A stretch of 64,000 nt of DNA from Streptomyces sp. NBC_00370 (GCF_036084755.1 NZ_CP107968.1:1364001-1428000), one strand, 5' to 3'. Positions 43,009-54,600 are shown, numbered from the stretch's first letter. The notes: a model not told the origin generated them from the letters alone. Numbers and translations are program-made.

Positions 43009-44286
43009 TCAGGCGTCCGCCGGGCGGCCGTCGAGTGGGTCTTCCCTGTCCGCCGGCCCGTCCGCCGGCCGGTCTTCCGGCCCGTCCTCCGCCTCGGCGC
43101 GCAGCAGGAAGCCGCCCGTGCGTACCCGCCCCGACGTGAGGCTGCCCCCGACGGCACGCAACCGCTCGGCGAGGCCCAACAGGCCGTAGCCGCTGCCCGC
43201 TTCGGCCCAGGTCTCCATGCTGAAGAGCTTCCCGCGGCCGTCGTCCTCGATTTCCAGCCATGCCGCGCCGAACCGTACTTCGCAACTCCGCGCGCCACTG
43301 TGCTTGAGCACATTGGTCACGCCTTCGCGGAGCACGTAGGCGAACACGTCACGCAGCTCGACACGGACGATGTCGCCCGTCTCCGGCAGCGTCGCGGCGA
43401 TCCCGGCGGCGCGCAGCGCCAGCGCGGCGTTCGCCAACTCGTCGTCCAGGGAGACCAGTCGCGTGTCGAGGACCGTACTGCGGATCTCCTGCATCGCCTT
43501 GCGGGCCAGCTCCTCGATGTCCCGGACCTCGGTCCGCAGCGAGTCCCTGACCTCGATCCCACCGACCCCACCGACCCCACCGGCCCCCCGGTCCCCGGCG
43601 CCCTCCAGGATCCTGCGTGCCACACCGCCCTTGAGCGCGATCGTGGCGACCGTATGACCCAGCACGTCGTGCAGATCCCTGGCCAGTCGGTTCCGCTCGT
43701 CCATCACCGACTGGTGGGCGATGACCGCGCGAGCGGCGCTCAACTGCGAGACGACGCGGGTGAGCAAGAACAGCGACGACAACGACAGCGTCAGCAGCAC
43801 CAGCAGCCACATGCCGTTCCAGTCCACCCGGCCGACAGCCAGCCGGGTCGCCACCACCTGGGCCAACGCGACGCCGAGCCCGACCAGCCGGCTCGCCTCG
43901 GCCGGCAGCAGCACGACAGCCGCCACGATCGCGTAGGCGAGATTCACCAGCGTCGTGACGTCTCCCGTGATGACCGGCAGGAACGAACCCACCACGAGGA
44001 GCCAGCCGACCATCAGCGACCGGACCCATCGCGAACTGCGCTGCCCCACCTGCGTGATGACCAGGAAACTCGCCGCGTAGAGCGCGAGATCCAGGGCCAG
44101 CAGGGCCCAGCGGACCCCGGTGGCCGCCCCGTCCATGTCCACGGTGGCCAGGGGCAGTACGACGATGAGGATCACCACCACCAGGTGACCCCGCAGCCGG
44201 ACCAGCCGGGACTGCTGCCGCCCTCCCCCGCCCTGCCCTTCGACGGGCCACTGCCGGGAGCCGAAGCGCGTCGAGTCAGTGTTCAT
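43009..44286 (-). CDS. orphan sensor histidine kinase
   Basis: A 425-residue membrane kinase of the HisKA_3 type. About five to six transmembrane segments (32-178), then RLARDLHDVLGHTVA with phospho-His 206, and an ATPase domain with REGVTNVLKH and GSGYGLLGLAERL. Between them is a Gly-rich insert (GAGGVGGVGG, about 233-242) encoded by a 9-base repeat (CCCACCGAC on the plus strand, 43558-43585). No response regulator gene is adjacent, so the partner must be elsewhere. The C-terminal tail is acidic. Confidence 0.85.
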   Translation of the reverse strand: MNTDSTRFGSRQWPVEGQGGGGRQQSRLVRLRGHLVVVILIVVLPLATVDMDGAATGVRWALLALDLALYAASFLVITQVGQRSSRWVRSLMVGWLLVVGSFLPVITGDVTTLVNLAYAIVAAVVLLPAEASRLVGLGVALAQVVATRLAVGRVDWNGMWLLVLLTLSLSSLFLLTRVVSQLSAARAVIAHQSVMDERNRLARDLHDVLGHTVATIALKGGVARRILEGAGDRGAGGVGGVGGIEVRDSLRTEVRDIEELARKAMQEIRSTVLDTRLVSLDDELANAALALRAAGIAATLPETGDIVRVELRDVFAYVLREGVTNVLKHSGARSCEVRFGAAWLEIEDDGRGKLFSMETWAEAGSGYGLLGLAERLRAVGGSLTSGRVRTGGFLLRAEAEDGPEDRPADGPADREDPLDGRPADA

Positions 44287-44370
44287 CCGAGTTCACCGCC
44301 CGACGAGGGACGGACGCGGGTCTCAGATCGCGTATGACGCAAGAATCCAGCTTTCCGGGAGGTCACACCC

Positions 44371-44391
44371 ATGATGCCTGTCACGCATCAT
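44371..44391. promoter_or_regulatory. inverted repeat ATGATGC-N7-GCATCAT
   Basis: Perfect 7-base arms around a 7-base spacer in the divergent region between the orphan kinase and the FG-GAP gene, 85 bases before the kinase start. Operator or hairpin over the start of the candidate small ORF. Confidence 0.35.
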
Positions 44392-44460
44392 TGTGCCCCC
44401 GCACCACGGCGCACCGCGGCCAAGGCAGCCCCCTGGGGCCAACACTTAGGGGGCGGTTAG
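44371..44460 (+). CDS. candidate small ORF (29 residues) with a strong ribosome site and a TTA codon
   Basis: GGGAGG (44357-44362) stands eight bases before ATG 44371. The peptide runs MMPVTHHCAPAPRRTAAKA then APWGQHLGGG and ends at TAG 44458. It contains a TTA Leu codon, rare in Streptomyces and often tied to bldA control. Its 3' end overlaps the TTAGGGG element. The sORF start also lies in the inverted repeat ATGATGC/GCATCAT (44371-44391). It could be a leader peptide or a chance ORF. Confidence 0.35.
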   Translation: MMPVTHHCAPAPRRTAAKAAPWGQHLGGG

Positions 44461-44470
44461 GGGTTACCCA
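44446..44470 (+). promoter_or_regulatory. TTAGGGG tandem element before the FG-GAP gene (copy 2)
   Basis: TTAGGGG occurs at 44446 and 44457, 11 bases apart, followed by TTACCC. The second unit TTAGGGGTTACCCATC matches the site at 39299 (TTAGGGGTTTCCGATC) in 14 of 16 positions. It ends about 20 bases before the FG-GAP start, so it would sit over or next to the core promoter. Confidence 0.5.
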
Positions 44471-44490
44471 TCCCTGCCCCTCCGGAAAGA

Positions 44491-45429
44491 ATGAACGCTA
44501 CCCAGCTCACTTATCAAGAGGGGCTTTCCGCAATGGCGCCGATATTCGCTAACGGCCAGTGCCGATCATTCCGGGGCGACGGACGGCTCGATCTGCTGGT
44601 ACGGAACGCCGAGACGGGCGAGTTGTTCGTCCATCCGCACAGCGGAACGTTCAACGGGACCAGCACCTTCGAAGAGCCGGTCAAAATCGCCGAAGGGTTC
44701 GGCTGGCAGCGCTTCTTCTTCGTCCGTGCGGTGGACGCCACAGGAAACGGCAAGGCGGACATCTGCGCCTTCAGCGTGAGCGAATTCAATCCCGGCGAGA
44801 ACGGCGAGTTCGGCTACTTCCTGCTCCAGAACACCGGCGGGCCCGGTGAGATCGGTCCGTTCTCCGACCCGCTCCGGGTCTCCGGCAAGCGCGAGGACGG
44901 CCGGCGGTGGGAGACGATCGGCTTCGCCGACCTGACCGGCTCGGGCACCGACGACACCTTCGCCCGCGGCGAGGGCTGCGGGAACGTGGACGCGTTCGTG
45001 CACCGCGACGCCGGTGTGATCCACGATCACACCTACAGCCGCGACCCGGTACCGCTCACCGAGATCAGTGTCGACGACTTCCCCTTCGCCATGGCCGACT
45101 TCACCGGCAACGGCAACCTCGACCTGGTCGTGCGCCGCGCCAACGGGAACATCGACCTCTACGAGTTCCCCGCCAAGCCCGGCACACCGGAGGGGACCGC
45201 GCCCTCCGGCACCTGGCACACCATCGCGCACGGCTGGCACGACATGATGATGATGACGCTGACCGACATCGACCTCGACGGCAAGCCGGACCTGCTGGGC
45301 CTGCGCCCCGACGGCACCCTCAACGCCTATGTCCACTCGGGGAAGTTCGACCCGGACAACCCGCTGGCCACGCTTCAGGATCCGGTCGCCGTCGGCACCG
45401 GATTCGAGAAGTGCGACGTGATCAGCTGA
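44491..45429 (+). CDS. FG-GAP/VCBS-like repeat protein without signal peptide
   Basis: A 312-residue protein built of beta-propeller-like repeats with Asp/Asn/Gly-rich calcium-type loops: RGDGRLDLLVRN (29-40), DATGNGKADICAF, DLTGSGTDDTFAR, DFTGNGNLDLVVRR, DIDLDGKPDLLGLRPDG. No signal peptide or anchor is visible, so it seems cytoplasmic, unlike most VCBS proteins. ATG 44491 has GGAAAG upstream; ATG 44533 has a better site (GAGGGG) and may be the true start. It lies 181 bases before the PKS, in the same direction. Binding or scaffolding function only can be guessed. Confidence 0.75.
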   Translation: MNATQLTYQEGLSAMAPIFANGQCRSFRGDGRLDLLVRNAETGELFVHPHSGTFNGTSTFEEPVKIAEGFGWQRFFFVRAVDATGNGKADICAFSVSEFNPGENGEFGYFLLQNTGGPGEIGPFSDPLRVSGKREDGRRWETIGFADLTGSGTDDTFARGEGCGNVDAFVHRDAGVIHDHTYSRDPVPLTEISVDDFPFAMADFTGNGNLDLVVRRANGNIDLYEFPAKPGTPEGTAPSGTWHTIAHGWHDMMMMTLTDIDLDGKPDLLGLRPDGTLNAYVHSGKFDPDNPLATLQDPVAVGTGFEKCDVIS

Positions 45430-45445
45430 TCCCGTAGGCGCTGCC

Positions 45446-45512
45446 ACCGGTCGGTCCCGTACGGCCCGTAAAGGCCTCGTACGACGCCTACGCCTTGTAC
45501 GGGCCGACCGGT
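45446..45512 (+). terminator. long inverted repeat after the FG-GAP gene
   Basis: ACCGGTCGGTCCCGTAC (45446-45462) pairs with GTACGGGCCGACCGGT (45497-45512), 16 pairs with one bulge and a loop of 34 bases. It ends 98 bases before the PKS start. It may end the FG-GAP transcript or form a leader structure for the PKS. Confidence 0.5.
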
Positions 45513-45610
45513 GATCCCGCGCGTCCCGGTCGGCCGATCCGCACGAGAGACCGTGCCGCACGAGAGACCTTGCCATCCGTATCGCACCGCCGGAATCTGG
45601 ATTGGGTTTA

Positions 45611-48600
45611 ATGTCCTTCGAACTTCCCTCTCGTGACGTTTCCGAAGACGCGGTGGCGATCGTCGGTCTGGCGTGCCGCCTTCCCCAGGCCGGCGACCCG
45701 GAATCATTCTGGCGGCTCCTCTCCGACGGCCGGGACGCCATCACGGAAGTGCCCGCCGACCGGTGGAACTCCTACGACTTCTTCGACGAGGATTCGGCCG
45801 CCCCCGGCAGGGCCAACGTCCGGCACGGCGGCTTCATCGACGGCATCACCGAATTCGACGCCGGCTTCTTCGGAATTCCGCCGAACGAGGCCGCGATGAT
45901 GGACCCCCAGCAGCGGCTCGTCATGGAACTGAGCTGGGAAGCGCTCGAGGACGCCGGAATCGTGCCCGGCAGTCTGCGGCAGTCCACCACGGGCGTGTTC
46001 GTCGGTGCCATGGCCGGCGACTACGCGGCCCTCCTCCAGGGCAACGGCCCCGAAGCGGTCACCCGGCACAGTCTCACCGGCCTCAGCCGGGCGCTGCTCG
46101 CCAACCGGGTGTCGTACACGCTCGGCCTGCGCGGTCCCAGTATGACGGTCGACTCCGCCCAGTCCGCCTCGCTGACCGCCGTCCACATGGCCTGCCAAAG
46201 CCTGCGCGACAACGAGTCCGGCCTCGCGATCGTCGCCGGCGTCAACCTCAACCTCACCTCTGAAGGCACGGTCGCAGCGGCGAAGTTCGGCGGACTGTCC
46301 CCGGACGGCAGGTGCTTCACCTTCGACGCCCGCGCCAACGGCTACGTCCGTGGCGAGGGCGGCGCCGTTGTCGTACTCAAACCACTGGCCCGCGCCCTGG
46401 CCGACGGCGACCAGGTGTACTGCGTGATCGCCGGCAGCGCCGTCAACAACGACGGTGCCAGCGAGGGGTTGACGGTCCCCGACCGGCACGCGCAGGAAGA
46501 AGTCGTCCGACTGGCCTGCCGCCGGGCGGGGGTGGCGGCGGCAGACGTCCAGTACGTCGAACTGCACGGGACCGGCACCCGGATCGGGGACCCCATCGAG
46601 GCGCGGGCGCTCGGCGCCGCCATCGGTACGGCGAAGGAACCGGGCGCACCGCTGCTCGTCGGCTCCGCCAAGACGAACGTCGGCCACCTGGAGGGCGCTG
46701 CGGGCATCGTCGGGCTGCTCAAGGCCGCGCTGAGCATTCACCACCGGCAGCTGCCGCCGTCCCTGAACTTCGAGACCCCTCATCCGCTGATCCCTTTGGA
46801 CGAACTCAACTTGCGGGTGAACACGGAGCTGACGCCGTGGCCGCGCACCGACGTACCGCCGCTCGCCGGGGTCAGTTCCTTCGGCATGGGCGGCACCAAC
46901 TGCCATGTGATCCTGGCCGGGTTCGAGCAGAGCGGGGTGGCGAAGGGTGCGCCGCTGGGCGGACTTCCGGCTCAGGCGTCGGGATCGGCATCGGCATCGG
47001 CATCGGCATCGGCATCGGCATCGGCATCGGCATCGGCATCGACGGAGCGGGACCACGGTCCGGTTCTGCTGCCGCTCTCCGGGCACAGCGAGGCAGGACT
47101 GCGCGGCCAGGCGGCGCGCCTGCGCGACCATCTGCTCGCCGACGTGGACGGTGAGGCTGCGGCTGGCGCCTCCGACGAATCCCCGGCCCGGCTGGTCGAC
47201 ACCGCGCTCGCCCTGGCCACCACACGCGAGGCCTTCGCGCACCGGGCGGTAGTCGTGGCCACCACCACCGAGGACGCAGCGGACGCCCTGGACCGGCTGT
47301 CGCGTGGCGAGCCCACCGCCGGTGTCGTCACGGGCCACACACCCGGCACCGGGCCGGCCGGCGTCGCCTTCCTCTACTCGGGGCAGGGCAGTCAACGCCC
47401 CGGCATGGGAAGTGAGTTGTACGACGCCCATCCCGTGTTCGCCGCCGCTCTGGACGAGATCGCCGCCGTCCTCGACGACCAGCTCTCCGTGCCGCTGCGC
47501 GCCGTGATGTTCAGCGCCGAAGGCACCCCTGAGGCGGAACTGCTCCACCGGACAGCCTTCGCGCAGCCCGCGCTCTTCGCCTTCGAGATCGCGCTCACCC
47601 GTCTCTACGAGAGCTGGGGCGTACGCCCCGACCATCTGATCGGGCACTCCATCGGTGAGATCTCCGCCGCCCATGTCGCCGGAGTGCTCAGCCTGCCGGA
47701 CGCCTGCACGCTCGTCTCCGCTCGCGGGCGTCTGATGCAGAGCCTGCCGGACGGCGGCGCGATGATCGCCGTCCAGGCGACGGAGGAGGAAGTACTCCCC
47801 CACCTGGAAGGTGAAGCATCGGCGTCCGTCGGCGTAGCCGCCGTCAACGGGCCGGCCTCCACCGTCATTTCGGGCGAGCGGGACCGTGTCGAGGAGATCG
47901 CCGAGACCTTCCGCGCCGCCGGCCGCAAAGTCCATCGGCTGCAGGTCTCCCACGCCTTCCACTCCCCGCTGATGGAACCGATGCTGGACGAGTTCCGGCA
48001 GGTGGCCGAGTCGCTGACCTACCACGCACCCACTCTCCCGATCGTCACGAACCTCACCGGCACGTACGCGACCGCCGACCAACTCGGTTCGCCCGACCAC
48101 TGGGTGCGCCATGTGCGTGAGGCGGTCCGCTTCGGCGACGGCATCCGGTCGCTGGCCGCCGAAGACGTAGCCGTATACGTCGAGATCGGCCCCGGCTCCG
48201 TACTGACGGCCCTCGGGCAACAGTGCCTGGACGGCACAGCGGACGCCGATTTCGTCGCCGCGCTGCGCGACGGACGGTCCGAGACCGGCACCGTGCACCA
48301 GGCACTGGCGAGGCTGTACGTGCGAGGCGCCGGAGTGGCCTGGGAGGCGGTGTACGACGGATCGGGCGGGCGGCGCGTCAAGCTGCCCACGTACGCGTTC
48401 CAGCGGGACAGGCACTGGCTCCAGGACTCGGACACCGTTGCGGGCTCGGGCGCCGTTACGGCGGCCGGTGCTGCCCCGGTGGCGGTCGTAGCTGTCGAAC
48501 CGTCTGTGACGTCCTTGGCCGGCAAAATCGGCGCGCTGTCGGTCGAGGAGCAGGAACGCGAGCTGCTGGACCTCGTCTGCACGCAGATCGCCCTGACCCT

Positions 48601-51600
48601 CGGGTACGCCACCTCCCGAACCGTCGATGCCACGCTCGCGTTCAAGGAACTCGGCTTCGACTCCCTCAGCGCTGTTGAGCTGCGCAACCGGCTCAACACG
48701 GCGACCGGACTTCAGCTCCCCGCGACGCTCCTCTTCAACTTCCCCACCCCGCACTCCCTCGTCACTCATCTGCTGACACAACTCACCGACTTTGAGGATG
48801 GGTTGACGCCGGTCATTCCGGCCAAGGCTCCGGTTGACGATGATCCGATCGCGATTGTGGGGATGGCGTGCCGGTATCCGGGCGGGGTGGTGTCGCCGGA
48901 GGGTTTGTGGGATCTGGTGGCGGGGGCTCGGGATGGTGTGGGTGAGTTTCCGGCTGACCGTGGCTGGGATGTGGAGAAGCTGTACGACCCGGATCCGGAG
49001 AGCCGGGGGACCTCGTACGCCCGGCACGGCGGATTCCTGTATGGGGCCGGGGAGTTCGATCCGGGGTTTTTCGGGATTTCGCCGCGTGAGGCGTTGGCGA
49101 TGGATCCGCAGCAGCGACTGCTGCTGGAGACCTCCTGGGAGGCCATCGAGCGGGCGGGGATCGACGCAACCGGGCTGCGGGGCAGCCGTACCGGCGTCTT
49201 CGCCGGCGCCATGTCGCAGGAATACGGCCCGCGTCTCCACGAAGCCGCTGAGGCGGCCGAGGGAGCGGAGGGCTACGCGCTGACCGGCAATTCGGTCAGC
49301 GTGGCCTCGGGTCGCGTGTCGTACACCTTCGGCTTCGAGGGTCCCGCGGTGACGGTGGACACCGCGTGCTCGTCCTCGCTGGTAGCCCTGCACCTGGCGG
49401 CGCAGGCCCTGCGCTCGGGCGAGTGCGACATGGCCCTCGCCGGCGGCGCCACCGTCATGGCCTCTCCCGGCATGTTCGTGGAGTTCTCCCGGCAGCGGGG
49501 CTTGTCGGTGGACGGCCGCTGCAAGGCGTTCTCGGCGTCGGCGGACGGTACCGGGTGGGCCGAGGGCGTCGGCATGCTGCTCGTGGAGCGGCTGTCGGAC
49601 GCGCGCCGGAACGGTCATCCCGTGCTGGCGCTGGTGCGCGGGTCGGCGATCAACCAGGACGGAGCGAGCAACGGCCTCACGGCACCGAACGGCCCCTCAC
49701 AGGAACGAGTGATCCGGCAGGCGCTGGCCAACGCCGGTCTTGCCGGTGCTGAGGTGGATGCGGTCGAGGCGCACGGTACGGGGACGACACTGGGCGACCC
49801 GATCGAGGCGCAGGCCCTGATCGCGACATACGGGCAGGGGCGGGCCGAGGACCGGCCACTGTGGTTGGGCTCGCTGAAGTCGAACATCGGCCACACGCAG
49901 GCGGCTGCGGGTGTGGGCGGCATCATCAAGATGGTCATGGCGATGCGGCACGGCGTGCTGCCGCAGACGCTGCATGTCGACGCGCCGTCGCCGCACGTGG
50001 ACTGGACGGCGGGCGCCGTCGAGCTGCTGACCCAGTCCCGGGAGTGGTCCGCGTCCGGCCACCCCCGGCGGGCAGCGGTCTCGTCGTTCGGGATCAGTGG
50101 GACCAACGCCCATGTGGTCATCGAGCAGGGCGAGTTGGCCGACTCGGCCGTGGAGGCAGAGGCGCAGGCTGACGGGCTGGCTCTGCCGCTCGTGCCGTGG
50201 ATGATCTCCGCCCGCAACGCGGAGTCGCTGGCCGTCCAGGCTGCTCGTCTGCGGGAGTGGGCGGTGGACGCTCCGGAGGCTGATGTCGCTGCGGTGGGCC
50301 AGGCGCTTGCCACGGGGCGCGCGCTGCTTGATGAGCGGGCGGTCGTGGTCGGCGAGGACCGGGACGAGCTGCTGGCGGGTTTGGCGGCGCTGGCGTCCGG
50401 GGCGTCTGCTGCTGGTGTCGTGAGCGGCAGTGGTACGGGCGGGAAGCTCGCGCTGCTGTTCGCAGGGCAGGGGAGCCAGCGGCTGGGCATGGGCCGCGAA
50501 CTGGCTTCCTCGTTCCCGGTGTTCGCTGCCGCATGGGACGAGGTGTGCGCGGTTCTGGATCCGCTGCTGGCACACCCGGTACGGGACGTCGCTCACGCGG
50601 AGCCAGGCTCGGAGCTGGCCGGGATGTTGGACGAGACCGGCATGACGCAGCCGGCGTTGTTCGCCTTCGAGGTGGCCCTGTACCGCCTGCTGGTCTCGTA
50701 CGGGATTACGGCGGACGTACTGGCCGGACACTCCATCGGTGAGTTGGCGGCCGCACATGTGGCCGGGGTCTTCTCCCTGGAGGACGCGTGCCGTCTGGTG
50801 GCGGCGCGCGCACGGTTGATGCAGGCGCTGCCGTCTGGTGGTGCGATGCTCGCCGTCGCCGCGTCCGAGGCTGACGTACTTCCGCTGCTGGAAGGCCGCG
50901 AGCACGAGGTGAGTGTCGCGGCCGTCAACGGACCCGCCGCCGTCGTCATCTCCGGTGCGGAGTCAGCGGTCGAGGACATCGGGCAGCTCCTAGCCGCTCG
51001 CAAGATCCGGACCCGCAGGCTGCGCGTCTCGCACGCCTTCCACTCCCCTCTGATGGACCCCATGCTGGACGACTTCCGGCAGGTGGCGGAAGGCCTGACC
51101 TACGCAGAGCCAGCGATCCCGCTGATCTCCAACGTCACCGGGCAGCTCGCCGAACCGGGCCAGCTCACGACCCCCGACTACTGGGTACAGCACGTCCGTG
51201 AGGCGGTCCGCTTCGCCGACGGCGTGACAGCGGCTCGCACCGGCGGTGCGACGCTGTTTGTCGAGGTGGGTCCGGACGGGGTTCTCTCCGGACTTGCCCA
51301 GCAGACCGTCGACACGGGCGACACCACCGCCTTCGTCCCGGCCATCCGCAAGAACCGCGACGAGACACGCGCCCTGCTTGAAGCTCTCGCCACCCTCCAC
51401 ACCCGTGGAGTACGCGTCGACTGGGCCACGTACTTCGACCGCACCTCCCTGCGCCACCTCGAACTCCCCACCTACGCCTTCCAGCACCAGCACTACTGGC
51501 TCAACGCGACAACCGCCACCGGCGACGTCACCACCGCCGGACTCACCGCCATCGACCACCCCCTCCTCACCGCCGCGACAGAAGTCGCCGGCGGATCCGT

Positions 51601-54600
51601 GATTCTCAGCGGGCAGTTGTCCGCCGCCTCGCTCCCCTGGCCGGCGCTGGACACGGCGGCGCCCTCGGCTGTCGTGCTTTCCGGTTCCACCCTCGTGGAA
51701 CTGGCCCTGCGAGCGGGAGAGGAGGTGCGTTGCGGTCACATCGAGGAGCTGACACTCGCCGCTCCGATCACCCTGGCCGATGCGCACGGGGACGTTCTGC
51801 ACCTTCAGGTCGCGGTGACCGCACCGGACGACTCGGGCCGGTCCGTGCTCAGCGTCCACACCCGTCGCGCGAGCGACCACGTCGCGCACGACTGGACGCT
51901 GCACGCCTCCGGCGTACTCACCACCGCACAGCCCAGCCTCTCCCCCACCGCCGAGCGGCTCGACATGCGCCCCGCCGACGCCGTGGTCGTTCCGGTGGAG
52001 AGCGTGTACGACCGGCTGGCGGATCACGGTTACGACAGCGGTCCGCTGTATCCCGTGCTGCAAGAGGTCAGACAGCGCGGGACCGACACGTTTGTCGAGG
52101 TGGAACTGCCCGAGGAGCTGCTTTCCTCCCGCACCGCTTTTGGCCTGCACCCGCTTCTGCTCGACACGGTGCTGCACGCCCACCACGCGGCACGCCTCTC
52201 CTCCGACGCGGACACGGACACGGATGCGATTTCCGTCCCGCTGCCCGTCGCATGGCAGGGCGTGTCCCTGTACGCCACAGGGGCCGGACGCCTGAGCGCG
52301 CGCATCTCGCAGACAGCCGCCGGAAACGTGCGCGTGGACGTCGCCGAACACACCGGGGCCGCGGTGGCGACCGTGGAGGCCGTGACGCTAGGCACGCTGC
52401 CGCAGGACAGTATCTCCGCCACCCCTGGCAGCGCCCTCGGCGGACTGTTCGACGTCGACTGGATCACCGTGCCGGTGACCGGCGATCACGCGGATGCGGT
52501 CCTGGACCGGACCGTGCTCGTGGCGGACGCCTCAGAGTCCTGGCCCACTGCGCACTACACGAGACTGGCGGAGTTGGGCCTGGCCCTCACGGACGGTGTG
52601 TCGGCACCCGAGTTCGTTCTGGTGCCCTGCGCGCTGGGCTCGGCTCCGGAGGACGCCGCGTCGCATGCGCGCGCCTGCGTACAGAGTGTGCTGTCCACGG
52701 TGCAGGAGTGGCTTGCGGACGACCGGTTCGCGGCGTCCAAGCTCGTCCTGCTCACCCGGGGCGCGGAGGTCGACGCGGTAGGCGAAGCCGCGACGATGGC
52801 CGGCTCGGCCGTCTGGGGCCTGGTCCGGTCCGTACAGACCGAGCATCCGGACCGGTTCGTCCTGTTGGACGTGGACGAAGGCGTTGGCGAGAGCGTGGGC
52901 GAAGTCGGGGACACCGGCTTCGTACGGGCAGTCGTCGCAGCCCTCGGCTCCGGCGAACCCCAAGTAGCCTTCCGTGCAGGACACATCAGGGTCCCCAGGC
53001 TGACGGAGCGAACCGCGCCGGACGCACAGGCCGTACAGGCCGACGTGTCGACGGAGCCGTGGAGTTCGACAGGTACCGTCCTGATCACGGGCGCCACCGG
53101 CACACTGGGCCGTCTCGTCGCGCGTCATCTCGTCACCGAACACGGCGTCCGGCATCTGGTGTTGGCCAGCCGGCGCGGGTCCGCCGCCGCTGGATCCGCC
53201 GAACTCGTCGCCGAACTTGCGGAGTCCGGCGCGCACGCTGAACTGGTCGCCTGCGATGTCGCCGACCGCGACGCGCTCGCCCGGCTGATCGCCGCCGTCC
53301 CTGCCGACCGTCCGCTGTCGGCCGTCGTACACGCTGCCGGTGTCCTGGACGACGGCGTCGCATCGGCGCTGACTCCGGAGCGGCTGGATGCCGTGTGGCG
53401 GCCCAAGGCGGAAAGCGCCTGGCTCCTGCACGAGTTGACCCGAGATCTGAATCTGACGGCCTTCGTCCTGTTCTCTTCCGTGGCAGCCACGCTGGGCAGC
53501 GCGGGCCAGGCGAACTACGCGGCTGCCAACGCCTTCCTCGACGGCCTTGCCACGCACCGCAGAGCCCTCGGCCTGCCGGCCACCTCCCTCGCCTGGGGCC
53601 TGTGGGAGGACTCAGCCGACGGCATGGCCGGAACCCTCGACCCGACCGCCCTGGCCCGGTGGACCCGCCTGGGCATCGCGCCCCTTCCGCAGACCACAGG
53701 GCTTGCGCTCTTCGACTCGGCGCTGGCGCAGGATGCGACGCATGCCGTACCGGCCCGGCTGAACCTCGCCAGGGTCGGTGCACAAGGCAGCCCCGTCCCC
53801 GCCCTGTTGCGTGGCATGGTCCGTACGCAGGCCACTCGGCGCACGGTCGGCGACGCCGAGCGCACACCAGCCGCGACTCCCCTGGCCCAGCGACTGCTCG
53901 GGATGGGCCTCGACGAACAGGAGCACATCCTCGTCGACTTGGTGAGCAGCCAGGCGGCGCTGGTCCTCGGTCATGTCCGGCCCGGTCTGATCGGGGCGGG
54001 GAAGGCGTTCAAGGACGCGGGCTTCGATTCCCTGACGGCCGTCGAGCTGCGCAACCGGCTCGTCGCTGCGACCGGCGTGAGCTTGCCGAGTTCGCTGCTG
54101 TACGACTACGCGTCACCACAGGCTCTGGCCACCTATCTCCGCACGGAGTTGCTGGGCCAGGAGGCTGCACAGGCCTCGGTCACCGCTGGTACGTACGGCA
54201 GTTCAGCCGCCGCCTTCGACGAGCCGATCGCGATCGTGGGCATGGCATGCCGGTATCCGGGTGGGGTGGTGTCCCCGGAGGGGCTGTGGGACCTGGTTGC
54301 CTCACGCGCCGATGTGATCGGTGAATTCCCTGCGGATCGCGGCTGGAATCTGGGAAAGCTGTACGACCCCGATCCGGAGAACCGGGGCACCTCTTACGCC
54401 CGGCATGGCGGATTCCTTTACGGGGCCGGTGAGTTCGATCCGGGGTTCTTCGGGATCTCGCCGCGTGAGGCGCTTGCGATGGATCCGCAGCAGCGGTTGC
54501 TGCTGGAAACGTCGTGGGAGGCGATCGAGCGGGCCGGGGTCAACGCGACCGAGCTGCGCGGCAGCCGTACCGGAGTCTTCGCGGGCATCGCTCCGCAGGA

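Noticed and set aside
44334..44552. A 72-codon frame overlapping the FG-GAP start
   Set aside because: No ribosome site and it conflicts with the better supported frames in the same region.
46981..47040. The hexamer array as a possible CRISPR-like or non-coding repeat
   Set aside because: Units are contiguous without spacers and keep the PKS reading frame, so it is a coding linker repeat.
45704..49618. A minus-strand open frame of 1304 codons opposite the PKS
   Set aside because: It is an antisense shadow caused by strong G/C third-position bias; its translation is Arg/Gly/His-rich without domains, while the plus frame has complete KS and AT motifs.
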